A stretch of 64,000 nucleotides of DNA from Flavobacteriales bacterium. Lineage in GTDB: Bacteria > Bacteroidota > Bacteroidia > Flavobacteriales_D > Sanyastnellaceae. Positions 31,571 through 40,488 of this stretch are shown here, piece after piece. Within the stretch, counting starts at the first letter, position 1, and every line of letters begins with the position of its first letter. The translations under genes and the position numbers were made by a program. The notes beneath the pieces are model-generated. The model had not been told where the DNA came from and made no database searches. It saw only the letters and a program-made list of their open reading frames with translations. The stretch spans positions 992,001 to 1,056,000 of the forward strand of contig JAGYJM010000002.1 in the NCBI GenBank assembly GCA_018402085.1, in the 5' to 3' direction.

Positions 31571-33286
31571 TTAGAACTGGAAGTAGATGAACGGTTGCAA
31601 GTCAGCGCTGAGAATCTGGTACATGATCACAACAGCTATGACAACGGTAAACATTTGAAGAGCCAGTGGCGCACCAGCGAATTTCTCCCGATACCATGCT
31701 TTCCAGGAAGAAGGAAGCCAGTGAACGATGAAGCCAAAGAGCATCACAGCGAAGACGGGGGCAAATCCGACGATGACTTCAGGTGCAATCGAGAAGTCAA
31801 TGTTACCAAGCTGTTTAAGCATGGTATTTGCAGTGAACCACTCTTCAAGGATGTTATGCTTTTCATTCAGATTCGCCCATGTGTTTGAAGAACCGCTTCG
31901 GAACCATATCCGAGTGAACGAGATAAAGTTGAAGGTCAGGAAAATGGCCCAGACACGGTTGTACCATTTTGACTTGTCACCCCACGGACTGACTTTGCTC
32001 CACAATTTATAAATCACAATGCCCAATCCGTTCAGGCCGCCCCACAGTACAAAGTTCCAGCTTGCCCCATGCCACAAACCGCCCAGTAACATGGTCATCA
32101 TCAGGTTGATGTTGGTGGTATACCATTGATTGAGTCCTTTAAAAAACTGAGCGAGGATGATGGCTACCACGATTCCACCCGCGAACCAGGTGAGGGTGAG
32201 GTATGAGCCGCTCAATAAGAAAACAAAGAAGGCAACGAAACCAAGAGATATGTAAGTGAAAAGTGAACCGCCCCGGTTGCCTCCCATAGGAATATAGAGG
32301 TAGTCTTTAAGCCAGGTCGAGAGTGAGATGTGCCAGCGTTTCCAGAAATTTCCACAGCTATCGGCTTTGTATGGTGAATTGAAGTTGGTGGGCAGCGTGA
32401 AGCCCAGCAATAAGGCAACACCGATGGCAATATCAGTATAACCGCTGAAGTCTGCATACACCTGAAGAGAGTATCCATAGAGCGCCATGAGGTTCTCAAA
32501 GCCAGTATAACTGCCGGGGTTTGCAAAAATGCGATCTACAAAGTTGACCGCGATGTAGTCTGCGAGCAAGACCTTCTTTAGTAGTCCGTTGAGTATCCAG
32601 AATAGGGCCAGACCGAATTGAGCACGTGTAAGATTATAGGGCTGATACAGCTGCGGAATAAAGTCAGCGGCGCGAACAATCGGGCCTGCAACGAGCTGCG
32701 GAAAGAACGATACATAGAAGCCAAAATCCAGGATGTTTCTCACCGGTTTGATATGTCCGCGGTATACATCTATGGCGTATGACATGGTTTGAAAGGTGAA
32801 GAAGGAGATCCCGACAGGAAGCAGAATTCTATCAGCCCTAAAAGAAGCGCCAAATGCTTCATTAAAGAAACCTGCAAAATGATTAACCGGGTGCCATTCG
32901 GTTCCGATCAGGTTATTGAAAGAATCGGCGAAGAAGTATGCGTACTTGAAGTAAAACAGCACCAGCAGGTTGATGGTGATGCTCACTGCCAGCCACCCTT
33001 GCTTTTTGGCACCCTTAGGTGCCTTGTCTATGGCAAAGCCAATCAGGTAATCGGTAAGGGTTGAGAATAAGAGAATAGAAAAGAAGAAACCACTCGTTTT
33101 GTAATAAAAAAACAAGCTTACCAGAAAGAGAAAGGCATTTCGCAGCGCCCGCTTTCTGAAGATCGCAGAGTAAATGAGCAAGACGATGCCGAAGAAGCCC
33201 CAGAAATACAGCCGGGTAAAGATCAGCGGCGCATCTTCACGATAGAGTAAAATCTCACTCCAGGAGGGCAGATCAATCTCATTCAT
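31571..33286 (-). CDS. MBOAT family O-acyltransferase (AlgI/PatA-like)
   Basis: 571 residues, about 11-12 membrane helices, typical of the AlgI/DltB/PatA branch. Marks are the helix YADFSGYTDIAIGVALLLG, FNSPYKADSCGNFWKRWHIS, LSTWLKDYLYIPMGGNRGG, and the catalytic His in LLGGLWHGASWNFVLWGG. Such proteins pass acetyl groups across the inner membrane to an SGNH partner that modifies a polymer. ATG 33286 overlaps the stop of the preceding SGNH gene by 8 bases (TATGAATGA), indicating coupling. It is the last gene of a four-gene operon with two SGNH proteins and a LysM protein. Confidence 0.93.
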   Translation of the reverse strand: MNEIDLPSWSEILLYREDAPLIFTRLYFWGFFGIVLLIYSAIFRKRALRNAFLFLVSLFFYYKTSGFFFSILLFSTLTDYLIGFAIDKAPKGAKKQGWLAVSITINLLVLFYFKYAYFFADSFNNLIGTEWHPVNHFAGFFNEAFGASFRADRILLPVGISFFTFQTMSYAIDVYRGHIKPVRNILDFGFYVSFFPQLVAGPIVRAADFIPQLYQPYNLTRAQFGLALFWILNGLLKKVLLADYIAVNFVDRIFANPGSYTGFENLMALYGYSLQVYADFSGYTDIAIGVALLLGFTLPTNFNSPYKADSCGNFWKRWHISLSTWLKDYLYIPMGGNRGGSLFTYISLGFVAFFVFLLSGSYLTLTWFAGGIVVAIILAQFFKGLNQWYTTNINLMMTMLLGGLWHGASWNFVLWGGLNGLGIVIYKLWSKVSPWGDKSKWYNRVWAIFLTFNFISFTRIWFRSGSSNTWANLNEKHNILEEWFTANTMLKQLGNIDFSIAPEVIVGFAPVFAVMLFGFIVHWLPSSWKAWYREKFAGAPLALQMFTVVIAVVIMYQILSADLQPFIYFQF

Positions 33287-34637
33287 AACCTTCGGTAGCA
33301 GGCGTTTCTTGATTTCTTGCGTCACTCAAATCACGCGAATGCAATGCAAGCCAGTTGCCGTAGTCGTTCATCAAAGCGGCATACATTAATTCAGCTTGCA
33401 GGTAATAGCCGCTGCGGGTGAAGTGGATGCGATCATTTTTTGCTAATCCGGCACGGTCCCAGTCATCAATAGATCTGTAACCACCCATTACCTCGAAAAG
33501 ATCCCATACGGCAGCGTTTTCGCGATCCGCTAATTCCATCATTGCTTCCTGAACGATTTTGCCATTCGGATTGGGCCTGCGTTTACGGTACCACGAGTCA
33601 TTGTTGGTCAGGAAAAGGAAAGCCGTATTCGGATTGGCTGAGGAAAACCGTTGCATCAGGCTGTCGTAGCGGTCTTTGAATGCTTCTTTGTCGAATCTTC
33701 CGGCAGATGTATAGGCGTCGTTGATGCCTATACCGAATACGACCAGGTCTGCATTCAGACTTTTTAGCTGGGCCTCCATGTCATCGCAACGGAGGTAGCT
33801 TCGGGTGCTGGCTCCATTCACACCGATTTCGTTGTAGGTAACCGACGGCAGGTCTCTGCCCAGATAGATGCCTTGAACGGTGGCGCTTGCGGCCAGGCTG
33901 TCTTTTTTCACAAATCGCCAGGCCAAGGTGTCTACCGAGGCTCTGAAGCGCCATTCATAATACCCCTCTGTGGTGTTGCGCCACACTGAATCAATTTCTG
34001 CGCTGTCAATCCACTCCGGGGTAAAATGACGTTCAGTCATATCTGTGTACAGACGCACAAAATCGCTTCTGAATAAACTACTGTCGCTTCTCAGGGCTAC
34101 AAAATCAAGTCTTGCTGAATCGGTTTGCGTGCGCACAGACATTCCGCTCATGCCCCAGTTGCATTCGTGGCGGTTGTGGGCGCATCTACAGCCTTCCCAA
34201 TCTCCTGTACCTTCACTGCTCGTGTAAATGGTACTGTTGGTGCCGGCAACCCTGAACGGGAAGCATAGTCCACGCTCTTCCGTAACTCCCCAGGCGAGCC
34301 CTTCGAACAATTCACGCATACGATGTCCAATCGCACCTGCCTGTACATGTGAACCACCAATATGAACGATATTTACCTTGCCATGACCTTGAAACAAGAG
34401 GCGTTGCATTTTGCGGTAAAGACTGTGAAAAGCCGCTGAATCTCCCGGGTATTTGATTTCGTTTTCGTCAAGCTTGAGAAAGGGATATTGCTCATGTAAC
34501 TCATTCAGTGCGAGAAATGAAGCTGGTTGAAAGCTCACGCGCTCAGAACTTAAGCGCGCAGGAGGGAGGCCGGCCAACACCATCATCATCAATACGCCCG
34601 CAAGTTGAACCCCCTTATTCTTCACGCTCCCTTTCAT
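33279..34637 (-). CDS. SGNH/GDSL-type exported esterase or acetyltransferase, B
   Basis: 452 residues from ATG 34637, with signal peptide (VQLAGVLMMMVLAGLPPA). The SGNH blocks are IVHIGGSHVQAGAIGHRM (nucleophile S96), GVNGASTRSYL, VVFGIGINDAY (block III Asn) and NDRIHFTRSGYYLQAE (Asp-x-x-His). The catalytic set appears complete. With the MBOAT protein next door it could receive acetyl groups and transfer them to a sugar polymer, as PatB or AlgX/J do, or act as a deacetylase. The start overlaps the preceding SGNH gene by 23 bases. Confidence 0.85.
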   Translation of the reverse strand: MKGSVKNKGVQLAGVLMMMVLAGLPPARLSSERVSFQPASFLALNELHEQYPFLKLDENEIKYPGDSAAFHSLYRKMQRLLFQGHGKVNIVHIGGSHVQAGAIGHRMRELFEGLAWGVTEERGLCFPFRVAGTNSTIYTSSEGTGDWEGCRCAHNRHECNWGMSGMSVRTQTDSARLDFVALRSDSSLFRSDFVRLYTDMTERHFTPEWIDSAEIDSVWRNTTEGYYEWRFRASVDTLAWRFVKKDSLAASATVQGIYLGRDLPSVTYNEIGVNGASTRSYLRCDDMEAQLKSLNADLVVFGIGINDAYTSAGRFDKEAFKDRYDSLMQRFSSANPNTAFLFLTNNDSWYRKRRPNPNGKIVQEAMMELADRENAAVWDLFEVMGGYRSIDDWDRAGLAKNDRIHFTRSGYYLQAELMYAALMNDYGNWLALHSRDLSDARNQETPATEGYE

Positions 34638-36072
34638 CCAATAATGCTTTCGTAAACAGTTCTGCAATCCGGCGCGCACCTTTGGGTGTAAAATGCACGT
34701 AGTCTTTTCCTGCCAACGGTGGATCGGCTTTTACCCATGCACTCATCGAATTGGCACCCCCCATAACTTCATAAATATCCCAGAAGCCGCAAGACGTTTC
34801 GAATGCCGCCTTCTTTAATTCATTTCGTACGACTTCGAGGTAGGGGTAGGTTACAAAGTTCTCCCCTTCTTTGTATGCCATATCTGAGGGGCCGATCAGG
34901 ATAAAGGCCGCTTCTGGCATCAGGGCTTTCAGGTAAAGAATCTGACTTTGCATCCAGCGCCCGTAGTTCTCGGCTTTGGTTGAGTCAGAGATATAGGGTA
35001 CAGTGTTTCCGCCATATTGCAGTAAAACAAGACCGGGGTTGAGTTCACGGTACTGCTTTCGCAGTTGGTCACGACTGATACGCTTGAAAATCGTTCCTGA
35101 ACTGCCTCGCATGGGGATGTTGTCTACCTGCACACCAGAAGGGCCTTCAAGGGCTATTCCATAGCTTTCAATTGACCCGCTGAACGAGAAGCGCAGTTCC
35201 TCAGGAGTGCCGGGCAAGGTTAGTGACCATGCCCGGTATCCGGAGCTGTCTTGCAGTAATAATCGGTCTATGAGGCTGTCATTGTAGTAGCACTCGGCAA
35301 TAAGGGAGTCAGAAAAGTGTCCGAGAAAAAGCTTTGCTGTCGACCATGTCTTTGACAATTTGTAGGTGCGCGGAGACGGACGAAAGATCAGGTTACCTCC
35401 GGTAGAATCAGCTTCTGCGAAAGTGCCCATCAAACCGTAACGCTCATGCTTGATGGTGGTATCTCGCTTTCCGTAAACGGTGTAGCGCTGCCAGTTTTCG
35501 TCAGCCTCCTGTTCAATGGCAATAGATGGAACCACTTCAACAGGTGGAATCAAACCTGGTCCATTTCCACCATAACGTTTCTGGAGTTCATTGCGCAGGT
35601 AGCCTGTGATACGGTCACCCTCAATTTGTGAATCGCCGTAATGAAGCACCCGCAGTTTCTGATTTTGCGATTTCGCACTTTCAAGGCCCTCAAAAAATAC
35701 CTGAAGATTTTCGATGCCGTTTGCGCCTTGTTGTATTTCAAGCAGTTGTCTTCGGCGCTCAAGCTCTGCCTCGCGAAGGCTGTCTTGCAATGCTTTTTCT
35801 ACTTCAGCGTTCGCAGCCGAAGTATCAGTAGGCGATGCTGCACTGTCTTCTTGCAGAATGGCATCGTAGCCTTTCAGAAAATCGTCAGCATCCGCAATTC
35901 CCTCCGGCTCGTTGGCAACGAGCTCATCGAGGGTGACAAATGATAAGGTGGTACCTGCCATGCTGATTCCTTCTTCGGGCCAGACAAAGGAGAGCAGCAC
36001 ACAGGCAACTCCGGTAATGAGCAGCGCCATCAGGGTGCGCATTGGATGTTGCGGACGTTGGTCAGCGTTCAC
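34615..36072 (-). CDS. SGNH/GDSL-type exported esterase or acetyltransferase, A
   Basis: 485 residues. An N-terminal membrane anchor (about 12-30; LMALLITGVACVLLSFVW) is followed by a coiled-coil-like helix (about 85-115). The SGNH domain has VLHYGDSQIEGDR (Ser 148), NIPMRGSSGTIF, LVLLQYGGNTV and GKDYVHFTPKGARR (D457, H460). Catalytic residues appear intact. It starts with GTG overlapping the LysM gene stop by 4 bases. It shares the VMGG and DxxHFT features with the second SGNH protein, so the pair probably arose by an old duplication. Whether it is a transferase or esterase is open. Confidence 0.85.
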   Translation of the reverse strand: MNADQRPQHPMRTLMALLITGVACVLLSFVWPEEGISMAGTTLSFVTLDELVANEPEGIADADDFLKGYDAILQEDSAASPTDTSAANAEVEKALQDSLREAELERRRQLLEIQQGANGIENLQVFFEGLESAKSQNQKLRVLHYGDSQIEGDRITGYLRNELQKRYGGNGPGLIPPVEVVPSIAIEQEADENWQRYTVYGKRDTTIKHERYGLMGTFAEADSTGGNLIFRPSPRTYKLSKTWSTAKLFLGHFSDSLIAECYYNDSLIDRLLLQDSSGYRAWSLTLPGTPEELRFSFSGSIESYGIALEGPSGVQVDNIPMRGSSGTIFKRISRDQLRKQYRELNPGLVLLQYGGNTVPYISDSTKAENYGRWMQSQILYLKALMPEAAFILIGPSDMAYKEGENFVTYPYLEVVRNELKKAAFETSCGFWDIYEVMGGANSMSAWVKADPPLAGKDYVHFTPKGARRIAELFTKALLDEREREE

Positions 36073-37487
36073 GGCTTATAAATCTTCAGTTGTTGTCCAG
36101 GGCGAATGTCTTCTGTTATTCCGTTCCATTTCATGATGTTGTCAGCGCTTACCCCGGGAAATTTTCGTGCGATCAGCCAGAGTGATTCTCCTGATTGAAC
36201 GGTGTACATGCGATATTCTCCGGGAGGTGCTTGTGCAGTGACTTCGTTTTTTTGCTTCTCTTGATTTTTGGGTTGACGGTTCTTTTCTGCATTCGGTACA
36301 CCCGAATCATTCGAGACGGGGGTTGCGCCGTAAATCAACAGCTCCTGGCCAGCGTAAATACGGTCGCCACGAAGATTATTCCAGTTGCGCAGGTCGCTGA
36401 CCCTCACACCATGACGTTCAGCAATTAAGCCGAGAACATCACCGCTGCGCACCTTGTAGATTCGGGTTTCACCTTCCGGTTCGCGGCGTTTTCCGGCTTC
36501 ATTCATGGCCGTCATGGTTTGCTCATCCGGTTTGTAGCAGTAGAGGCTGTCTTCATTTGAAAGGTAAACCGGTACCTGCTCAGCAGGAATTAGAAAAGGT
36601 ACATTTCGGTGCTGCGCCGGGATGCGATCACCGTGGTACGCAGGGTTTATACCGCGCAAAAGCGCGGGATGCAAGTCTAGTTGAGACTCAAGCGCCCCGT
36701 AATAAAGAGGTTCATTCACGGGAACAGCGTCGTATTTATTGAGGATGCGAAGCCAGGTGATAAGGTGATGGTTGGCCTCTGTATGTTTGAACAAGCGAAT
36801 GCTTACGTGCATCATGGTCATGCGGTGAACCAGATCAGTATCTCCGGGCTGGTCAATATTGAAGCGGTCTGCAAAAGGAACGCCTCTGAGAAAGGCCACG
36901 ATCACACGAAGGTGATCACCTTCATAGCGTTCATGGTATGTTTTCAGGAGCTTACATGCCGCCTGTGTAGCAAGATCCGGTGATTTACGCTCGTCTACAA
37001 ACTTGTCAACGCGGAGGCCCAATGCTCGTGCCCTCGGTAAATCCATCGCCCATAAACCGGCCTTGTTGGCACCATCGTCATACGCGCTGTTCAGTCCTGA
37101 CAAGATCAGGGGCAGAAATTTGTAATCTGTTGCTAAGCCTGTATCTGCCAGATGGCGTTCAAATAAGGGGAAGTAAAGGTCGCTCAGGAGTCGCATCGCA
37201 TAGAGCAGTTCGCAGTCTTGCCTGAAGTAATCATTGATGCAGGCCGACTCTTTTGACTTATCTCGTCCGAATGGGTGCAGGGCTTCATCTACCACAGAGG
37301 GTTCCGGAATCTCTTCGAGAAGTTCGGGCGGACAATTCAGCTGAATTTCATCCGGGCCTGCCTGATCCAGAAAATGCTGTACGAGCCATTGCTCTGCACC
37401 GGTTTCAAGTACGCGGGTGAAGTTCGCATCCTGCGCTTTTGCGCAGAATGAAAAAAGCAGCATTACCGATATGAACACGCGACGCAT
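36069..37487 (-). CDS. LysM protein with degenerate lytic-transglycosylase domain
   Basis: 472 residues with signal peptide (FISVMLLFSFCAKA). Residues about 104-210 follow the MltD pattern (FPLFERHLADTGLATDYKFL, GLWAMDLPRARALGL, VDKFVDERKSPDLATQAA). The catalytic Glu position of the usual LPIVESAF motif is L129 in FLPLILSGLNS, and the AAYNAG motif reads VAFLRG. The enzyme site therefore looks lost. Two LysM domains follow, at 343-387 and 427-471, which bind peptidoglycan. As first gene of an operon with two SGNH proteins and an MBOAT, it may be a wall-targeting subunit. Dispersed hairpin copies lie at 36653-36675 and in the signal peptide (37422-37446). Confidence 0.88.
   Translation of the reverse strand: MRRVFISVMLLFSFCAKAQDANFTRVLETGAEQWLVQHFLDQAGPDEIQLNCPPELLEEIPEPSVVDEALHPFGRDKSKESACINDYFRQDCELLYAMRLLSDLYFPLFERHLADTGLATDYKFLPLILSGLNSAYDDGANKAGLWAMDLPRARALGLRVDKFVDERKSPDLATQAACKLLKTYHERYEGDHLRVIVAFLRGVPFADRFNIDQPGDTDLVHRMTMMHVSIRLFKHTEANHHLITWLRILNKYDAVPVNEPLYYGALESQLDLHPALLRGINPAYHGDRIPAQHRNVPFLIPAEQVPVYLSNEDSLYCYKPDEQTMTAMNEAGKRREPEGETRIYKVRSGDVLGLIAERHGVRVSDLRNWNNLRGDRIYAGQELLIYGATPVSNDSGVPNAEKNRQPKNQEKQKNEVTAQAPPGEYRMYTVQSGESLWLIARKFPGVSADNIMKWNGITEDIRPGQQLKIYKP
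36653..36675 (+). repeat. Dispersed hairpin element, copy 8 (antisense in LysM gene)
   Basis: Stem CGCGC / GCGCG, loop AAAA, tail GGATGCAAG, antisense to the LysM gene. Confidence 0.65.
37422..37446 (-). repeat. Dispersed hairpin element, copy 9 (encodes signal-peptidase site)
   Basis: Minus strand: stem CTGCGC / GCGCAG, loop AAAA, tail GATGCGAAC. It encodes CAKAQDAN, which contains the AKA cleavage site of the LysM protein. Nearly the same DNA recurs at 57635-57659. Confidence 0.8.
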
Positions 37488-37492
37488 GTTTG

Positions 37493-37500
37493 CGAAATTA
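37493..37500 (-). promoter_or_regulatory. -7 element predicting leaderless LysM operon message
   Basis: TAATTTCG ends five bases before ATG 37487 on the minus strand. Confidence 0.45.
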
Positions 37501-37692
37501 AAAGCTTAAAAAGGGAGGTGGAACCCTGCAGTCTGGAAGTTATGAACGTGTGCCGGTGCTAAAAACTGTTCAGGCAACAATGATCATGATGCGATGTTGC
37601 CGACATTGACAGTGAAATCCTACAAGTCATTTCGGGGATGTGCCTTACAAACCACTCGTCGATGAATTGCGTAAGCAGGAGGTGAGAACGTC

Positions 37693-37700
37693 TATTTTCG
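37693..37700 (+). promoter_or_regulatory. -7 element of response-regulator gene
   Basis: TATTTTCG, 24 bases before ATG 37725. It argues against a longer TTG start at 37701. Confidence 0.4.
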
Positions 37701-37724
37701 TTGTCGAAAAGTGACTTATTGGCA

Positions 37725-38441
37725 ATGAAAGGGAAGAAATCAAATAGAATGAACTGTCTTATTGTTGAAGACGACCGGATGTCGCGCGAGATGCTTAGCG
37801 ATCTCTGTGCGAAGATTGAAGGCTTAGATGTGCGGTCTGTTGATACCGCACTGAATGCCATTGCAGACCTTGAGGGCAAAAGGTATGACCTGGTCTTTCT
37901 GGACATTGAAATGCCGGATATGAGCGGTATTGATCTCATGCGCACGCAAGAGAAAATGCCTCCGGTGATCATAACCTCGGCAAAGAAAGAGTACGCTTAC
38001 GACGCCTTTGAATTCGACGTGGTTGATTACCTGCAGAAGCCGGTATCATTGCCTCGCCTTATTAAGGCGGTTCAAAAAGTGCGCAAGCGCACAATAGCTG
38101 AACCCGAAGAGAAGCAGACAAAAGCTACGGATCACATGTTCATCAAGGTTGATGGAAAGCATATTCGGCTTGAACTCAATGAAATACTTGCGATTACGAG
38201 TATGCGTGACTACGTGATCTTTCAGCTTGAAAGTGAGCGTCATATTGTGCACAGCACCTTGAAAAGCATTGAAGAGAAGCTGGAGAGTGATAAGCGGTTC
38301 TACAAAGTACATCGCAGCTACATGATCAATGTCAATCACATCGTTGATATGGATGAACGCTCTGTAGTGGTCGGCAAGCAAGTAATACCTATTTCAAGAT
38401 CCAACCGTCAGGCATTTATGGAGTACCTGAATATGCTCTGA
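37725..38441 (+). CDS. LytTR-family response regulator
   Basis: 238 residues. An N-terminal receiver domain (NCLIVEDDRMSREMLSDLC with the acidic pair; phosphoacceptor Asp in YDLVFLDIEMPDMSGIDLM; Lys in DVVDYLQKPVSLPRLIKAV) is followed by a LytTR DNA-binding domain (about 130-238; LNEILAITSMRDYVIFQ, FYKVHRSYMINVNHIVDMD). Typical of LytR/AlgR regulators in Bacteroidota, which pair with a 7TM or 5TM-LytS type sensor kinase. No kinase is adjacent, so it is an orphan here. ATG 37749 is an alternative start. Targets unknown; the O-acetylation operon is divergent and could be one. Confidence 0.92.
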   Translation: MKGKKSNRMNCLIVEDDRMSREMLSDLCAKIEGLDVRSVDTALNAIADLEGKRYDLVFLDIEMPDMSGIDLMRTQEKMPPVIITSAKKEYAYDAFEFDVVDYLQKPVSLPRLIKAVQKVRKRTIAEPEEKQTKATDHMFIKVDGKHIRLELNEILAITSMRDYVIFQLESERHIVHSTLKSIEEKLESDKRFYKVHRSYMINVNHIVDMDERSVVVGKQVIPISRSNRQAFMEYLNML

Positions 38442-38790
38442 TCGAGTTTCGTGGATGAACCGTTCGTCGAAGATTAATTACCGTTAGTCTATTTTATTCA
38501 TCCGCGGATGTCCGCCAAATCAGACTCATTTATTGAGTAAATGCCTTCTGTATTTTCTTCTCCAGGAGATACAAATCAGCGCACTGAGAAGCATTGGTGA
38601 AACTTGAAGCAGTTGGCGTAGTTTTGATGCTTGCAAATCTTGTCATTTTGAAACGACATTCGCAAAATCCGTTCAGCGAAGAATGAACGAATAGATTTTG
38701 CAGTTACGTTAATTTTGTATTCTATAAAGAGCTCGCCAGAATGAGTGTAGGCGAGAAAGGGCGAGCTGTTTAAGTACAAGTAATTAGCAC
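38442..38790. other. Gap after response regulator, no supported gene
   Basis: About 350 bases. A frame on the minus strand (38576-38779) starts only with TTG and has no family or signal. I see a weak inverted motif CATCCGCGGATG near 38500 and nothing else before the rhodopsin terminator. Confidence 0.4.
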
Positions 38791-38822
38791 AAAAAAAGCG
38801 AGACAGATGTCTCGCTTTTTTT
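38791..38822 (-). terminator. Bidirectional terminator after rhodopsin gene
   Basis: AAAAAAA-GCGAGAC-AGAT-GTCTCGC-TTTTTTT. It is symmetrical, so it works for the rhodopsin gene on the minus strand and could also stop read-through from the plus-strand regulator gene. Confidence 0.9.
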
Positions 38823-38847
38823 ATACTTCACAAGTTAGCAGTGCACC

Positions 38848-39636
38848 TTATGCTGTTGCGCCTTCTTGCGGTTTACTGCTGCTAATGGCGATGCTGTAAA
38901 CAACCAGACCGAAGCCGATCTTGTTAACGGCATCCGCAATGTTGTAGAAGAGGTCTACATTCGATGACTCCCATCCGAGACCTACATTCAGCCATCCTCC
39001 TGGCATGCACATGTAACCGATCGGGTAGATCGCCCATCCTACAAGTACGAACCATGCTAGGGTGCGAACACCTCTCTTTACCTGAGGGTTGTCGCTCTTT
39101 TCAGATAGCTTGCGAACTTCACCGAACCATGCGGTGTAGAGTACATAAAGGTACCCGAGGGTAGACAATGCTCCCCAGATGAATGAGTGCATGGTGGCTC
39201 CGTCAGCCGGTGATCCGTCAGCGTTCAATGGCACAAAAGCCTCGCCGAAGTAACCGGTAACGAGCATGAAGGCAGAAGCAATGATCAGCTTCCACATCAG
39301 GCCGATTTTCGCCCCGGCTGCGCGAGTTAAGAGGTAGAACTCTACACACATCAACGGCACGGTGAGCGTCCAGTCAATGTAGCGCAGAGCGGTCGGGTTG
39401 CTACCGGTTGCTGCGTAATAATCACGCATGTAATAGTAGTGTACCGCCGCGATACCGGTAATAAGACCAGAAACGAGGAGAGACGTTTTCCATTTGTCGC
39501 TCACTCTACTGCGCTCAAAAAAGAAGAAAATTGAAGAGGCGAACATCGCCATGTAGCCTGTAAAGAATGTAAAGGCTACCGGATCATCCTGTTTGATTTC
39601 AACCAGGTTGAGGATAAAGGAAGGTATAAAGTCCAT
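38848..39636 (-). CDS. Proteorhodopsin-type light-driven proton pump
   Basis: 262 residues, seven helices. Helix C reads RYIDWTLTVPLMCVEFYLL, with D88 (proton acceptor), T92 and E99 (donor): the DTE motif of outward H+ pumps. Met96 sits at the spectral-tuning position and predicts green absorption, as in other flavobacterial forms. H66 in AAVHYYYM matches the conserved His partner of the acceptor. The Schiff-base Lys is K239 in NIADAVNKIGFG, with D235 as counter-ion. It would generate proton-motive force in light at the inner membrane. No retinal or carotenoid synthesis gene is adjacent. It is monocistronic, with a strong terminator. Confidence 0.96.
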   Translation of the reverse strand: MDFIPSFILNLVEIKQDDPVAFTFFTGYMAMFASSIFFFFERSRVSDKWKTSLLVSGLITGIAAVHYYYMRDYYAATGSNPTALRYIDWTLTVPLMCVEFYLLTRAAGAKIGLMWKLIIASAFMLVTGYFGEAFVPLNADGSPADGATMHSFIWGALSTLGYLYVLYTAWFGEVRKLSEKSDNPQVKRGVRTLAWFVLVGWAIYPIGYMCMPGGWLNVGLGWESSNVDLFYNIADAVNKIGFGLVVYSIAISSSKPQEGATA

Positions 39637-39793
39637 AATTAAAAGGTTTTGTGGTTTATTAACAGAACAAAAACCTTCACGTCACGTTTCTTTTCAGCTA
39701 ATTTAGCATCTACTTTCTTTGATCGAAGAGTGTAAGATTCAATATTCGGGTATAAGTTGCGTTTATTCAGTAACGGGTATTGATATTTGAACA

Positions 39794-40480
39794 TTAATGA
39801 CTTCTGTGTTTTCGTTGGCCGAGTGGCCGGTCACCCAAAAGGAAGATATACATGAAAATGGCATGGCAGGCAATAGCGCCAAAGGTATGCCACAAAAAGT
39901 GCGTACCCATAGGAAGCCAGCCCTCAGCATCATAGATGCGAAAGAACAACGCAAGACAGAATGAGACCAGCGCCATAACCACCCAAATGCTGTATTTACC
40001 GTCGCTCTTGAAAATAACGAGCATAACCGGCAGCAAGATCAGTAGTGCCATAATGGTGTAGCCTATATTGGTGGAGAGAGAGGGAGGTATGAGGGCATAT
40101 AAGCTAAACTGCAATGCGAGTCCACCTGACAGAAAAACCAGTCCGACCCACCACCGTCGCGAAACGAGGTACACAAAATGATAGCTCCCCATGAGGGTGA
40201 GAATCAGTATCGGGAGCCAATCCATAAGGAGAAACACCTGAGAAACGCGAAAGGCATGGTATAAGGTGCCACCAATGCCGCCAATCGCCAGAATAGGAAC
40301 AGCAATGCTTAAAAGCTTATACCTCCTGAAACGGCCTTTCAGTTTCATGTACCACCAGGCCACAATGATCAGGAACAGAAAAGCTGAAGCCGCATTCCAC
40401 GGCTCAGCAATCACATGATCGAGGTTGGTTTCAAAGTACTTGGGTCCGCCATCCGGCAAGCGAGTTACCAGCTCATTCAT
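39794..40480 (-). CDS. Ceramidase-like (CREST superfamily) membrane hydrolase
   Basis: 228 residues, about seven membrane helices. EPWNAASAFLFLIIV, GGTLYHAFRVSQVFLLMDW and the C-terminal MGTHFLWHTFGAIACH carry the Glu/Asn, Asp and His residues in the positions expected for zinc-dependent alkaline ceramidase/PAQR-like hydrolases. Substrate unknown; it may act on lipids in the inner membrane. It starts 8 bases after the stop of the SRPBCC gene, and the two with YkuK form a likely operon. Assignment to the superfamily rests on motif reading, not a search. Confidence 0.65.
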   Translation of the reverse strand: MNELVTRLPDGGPKYFETNLDHVIAEPWNAASAFLFLIIVAWWYMKLKGRFRRYKLLSIAVPILAIGGIGGTLYHAFRVSQVFLLMDWLPILILTLMGSYHFVYLVSRRWWVGLVFLSGGLALQFSLYALIPPSLSTNIGYTIMALLILLPVMLVIFKSDGKYSIWVVMALVSFCLALFFRIYDAEGWLPMGTHFLWHTFGAIACHAIFMYIFLLGDRPLGQRKHRSH

Positions 40481-40488
40481 ACCTTCTG

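Noticed and set aside
38576-38779. Minus-strand frame of 67 codons between the regulator and rhodopsin genes
   Set aside because: TTG start only, no signal or family, and located just beyond the rhodopsin terminator.
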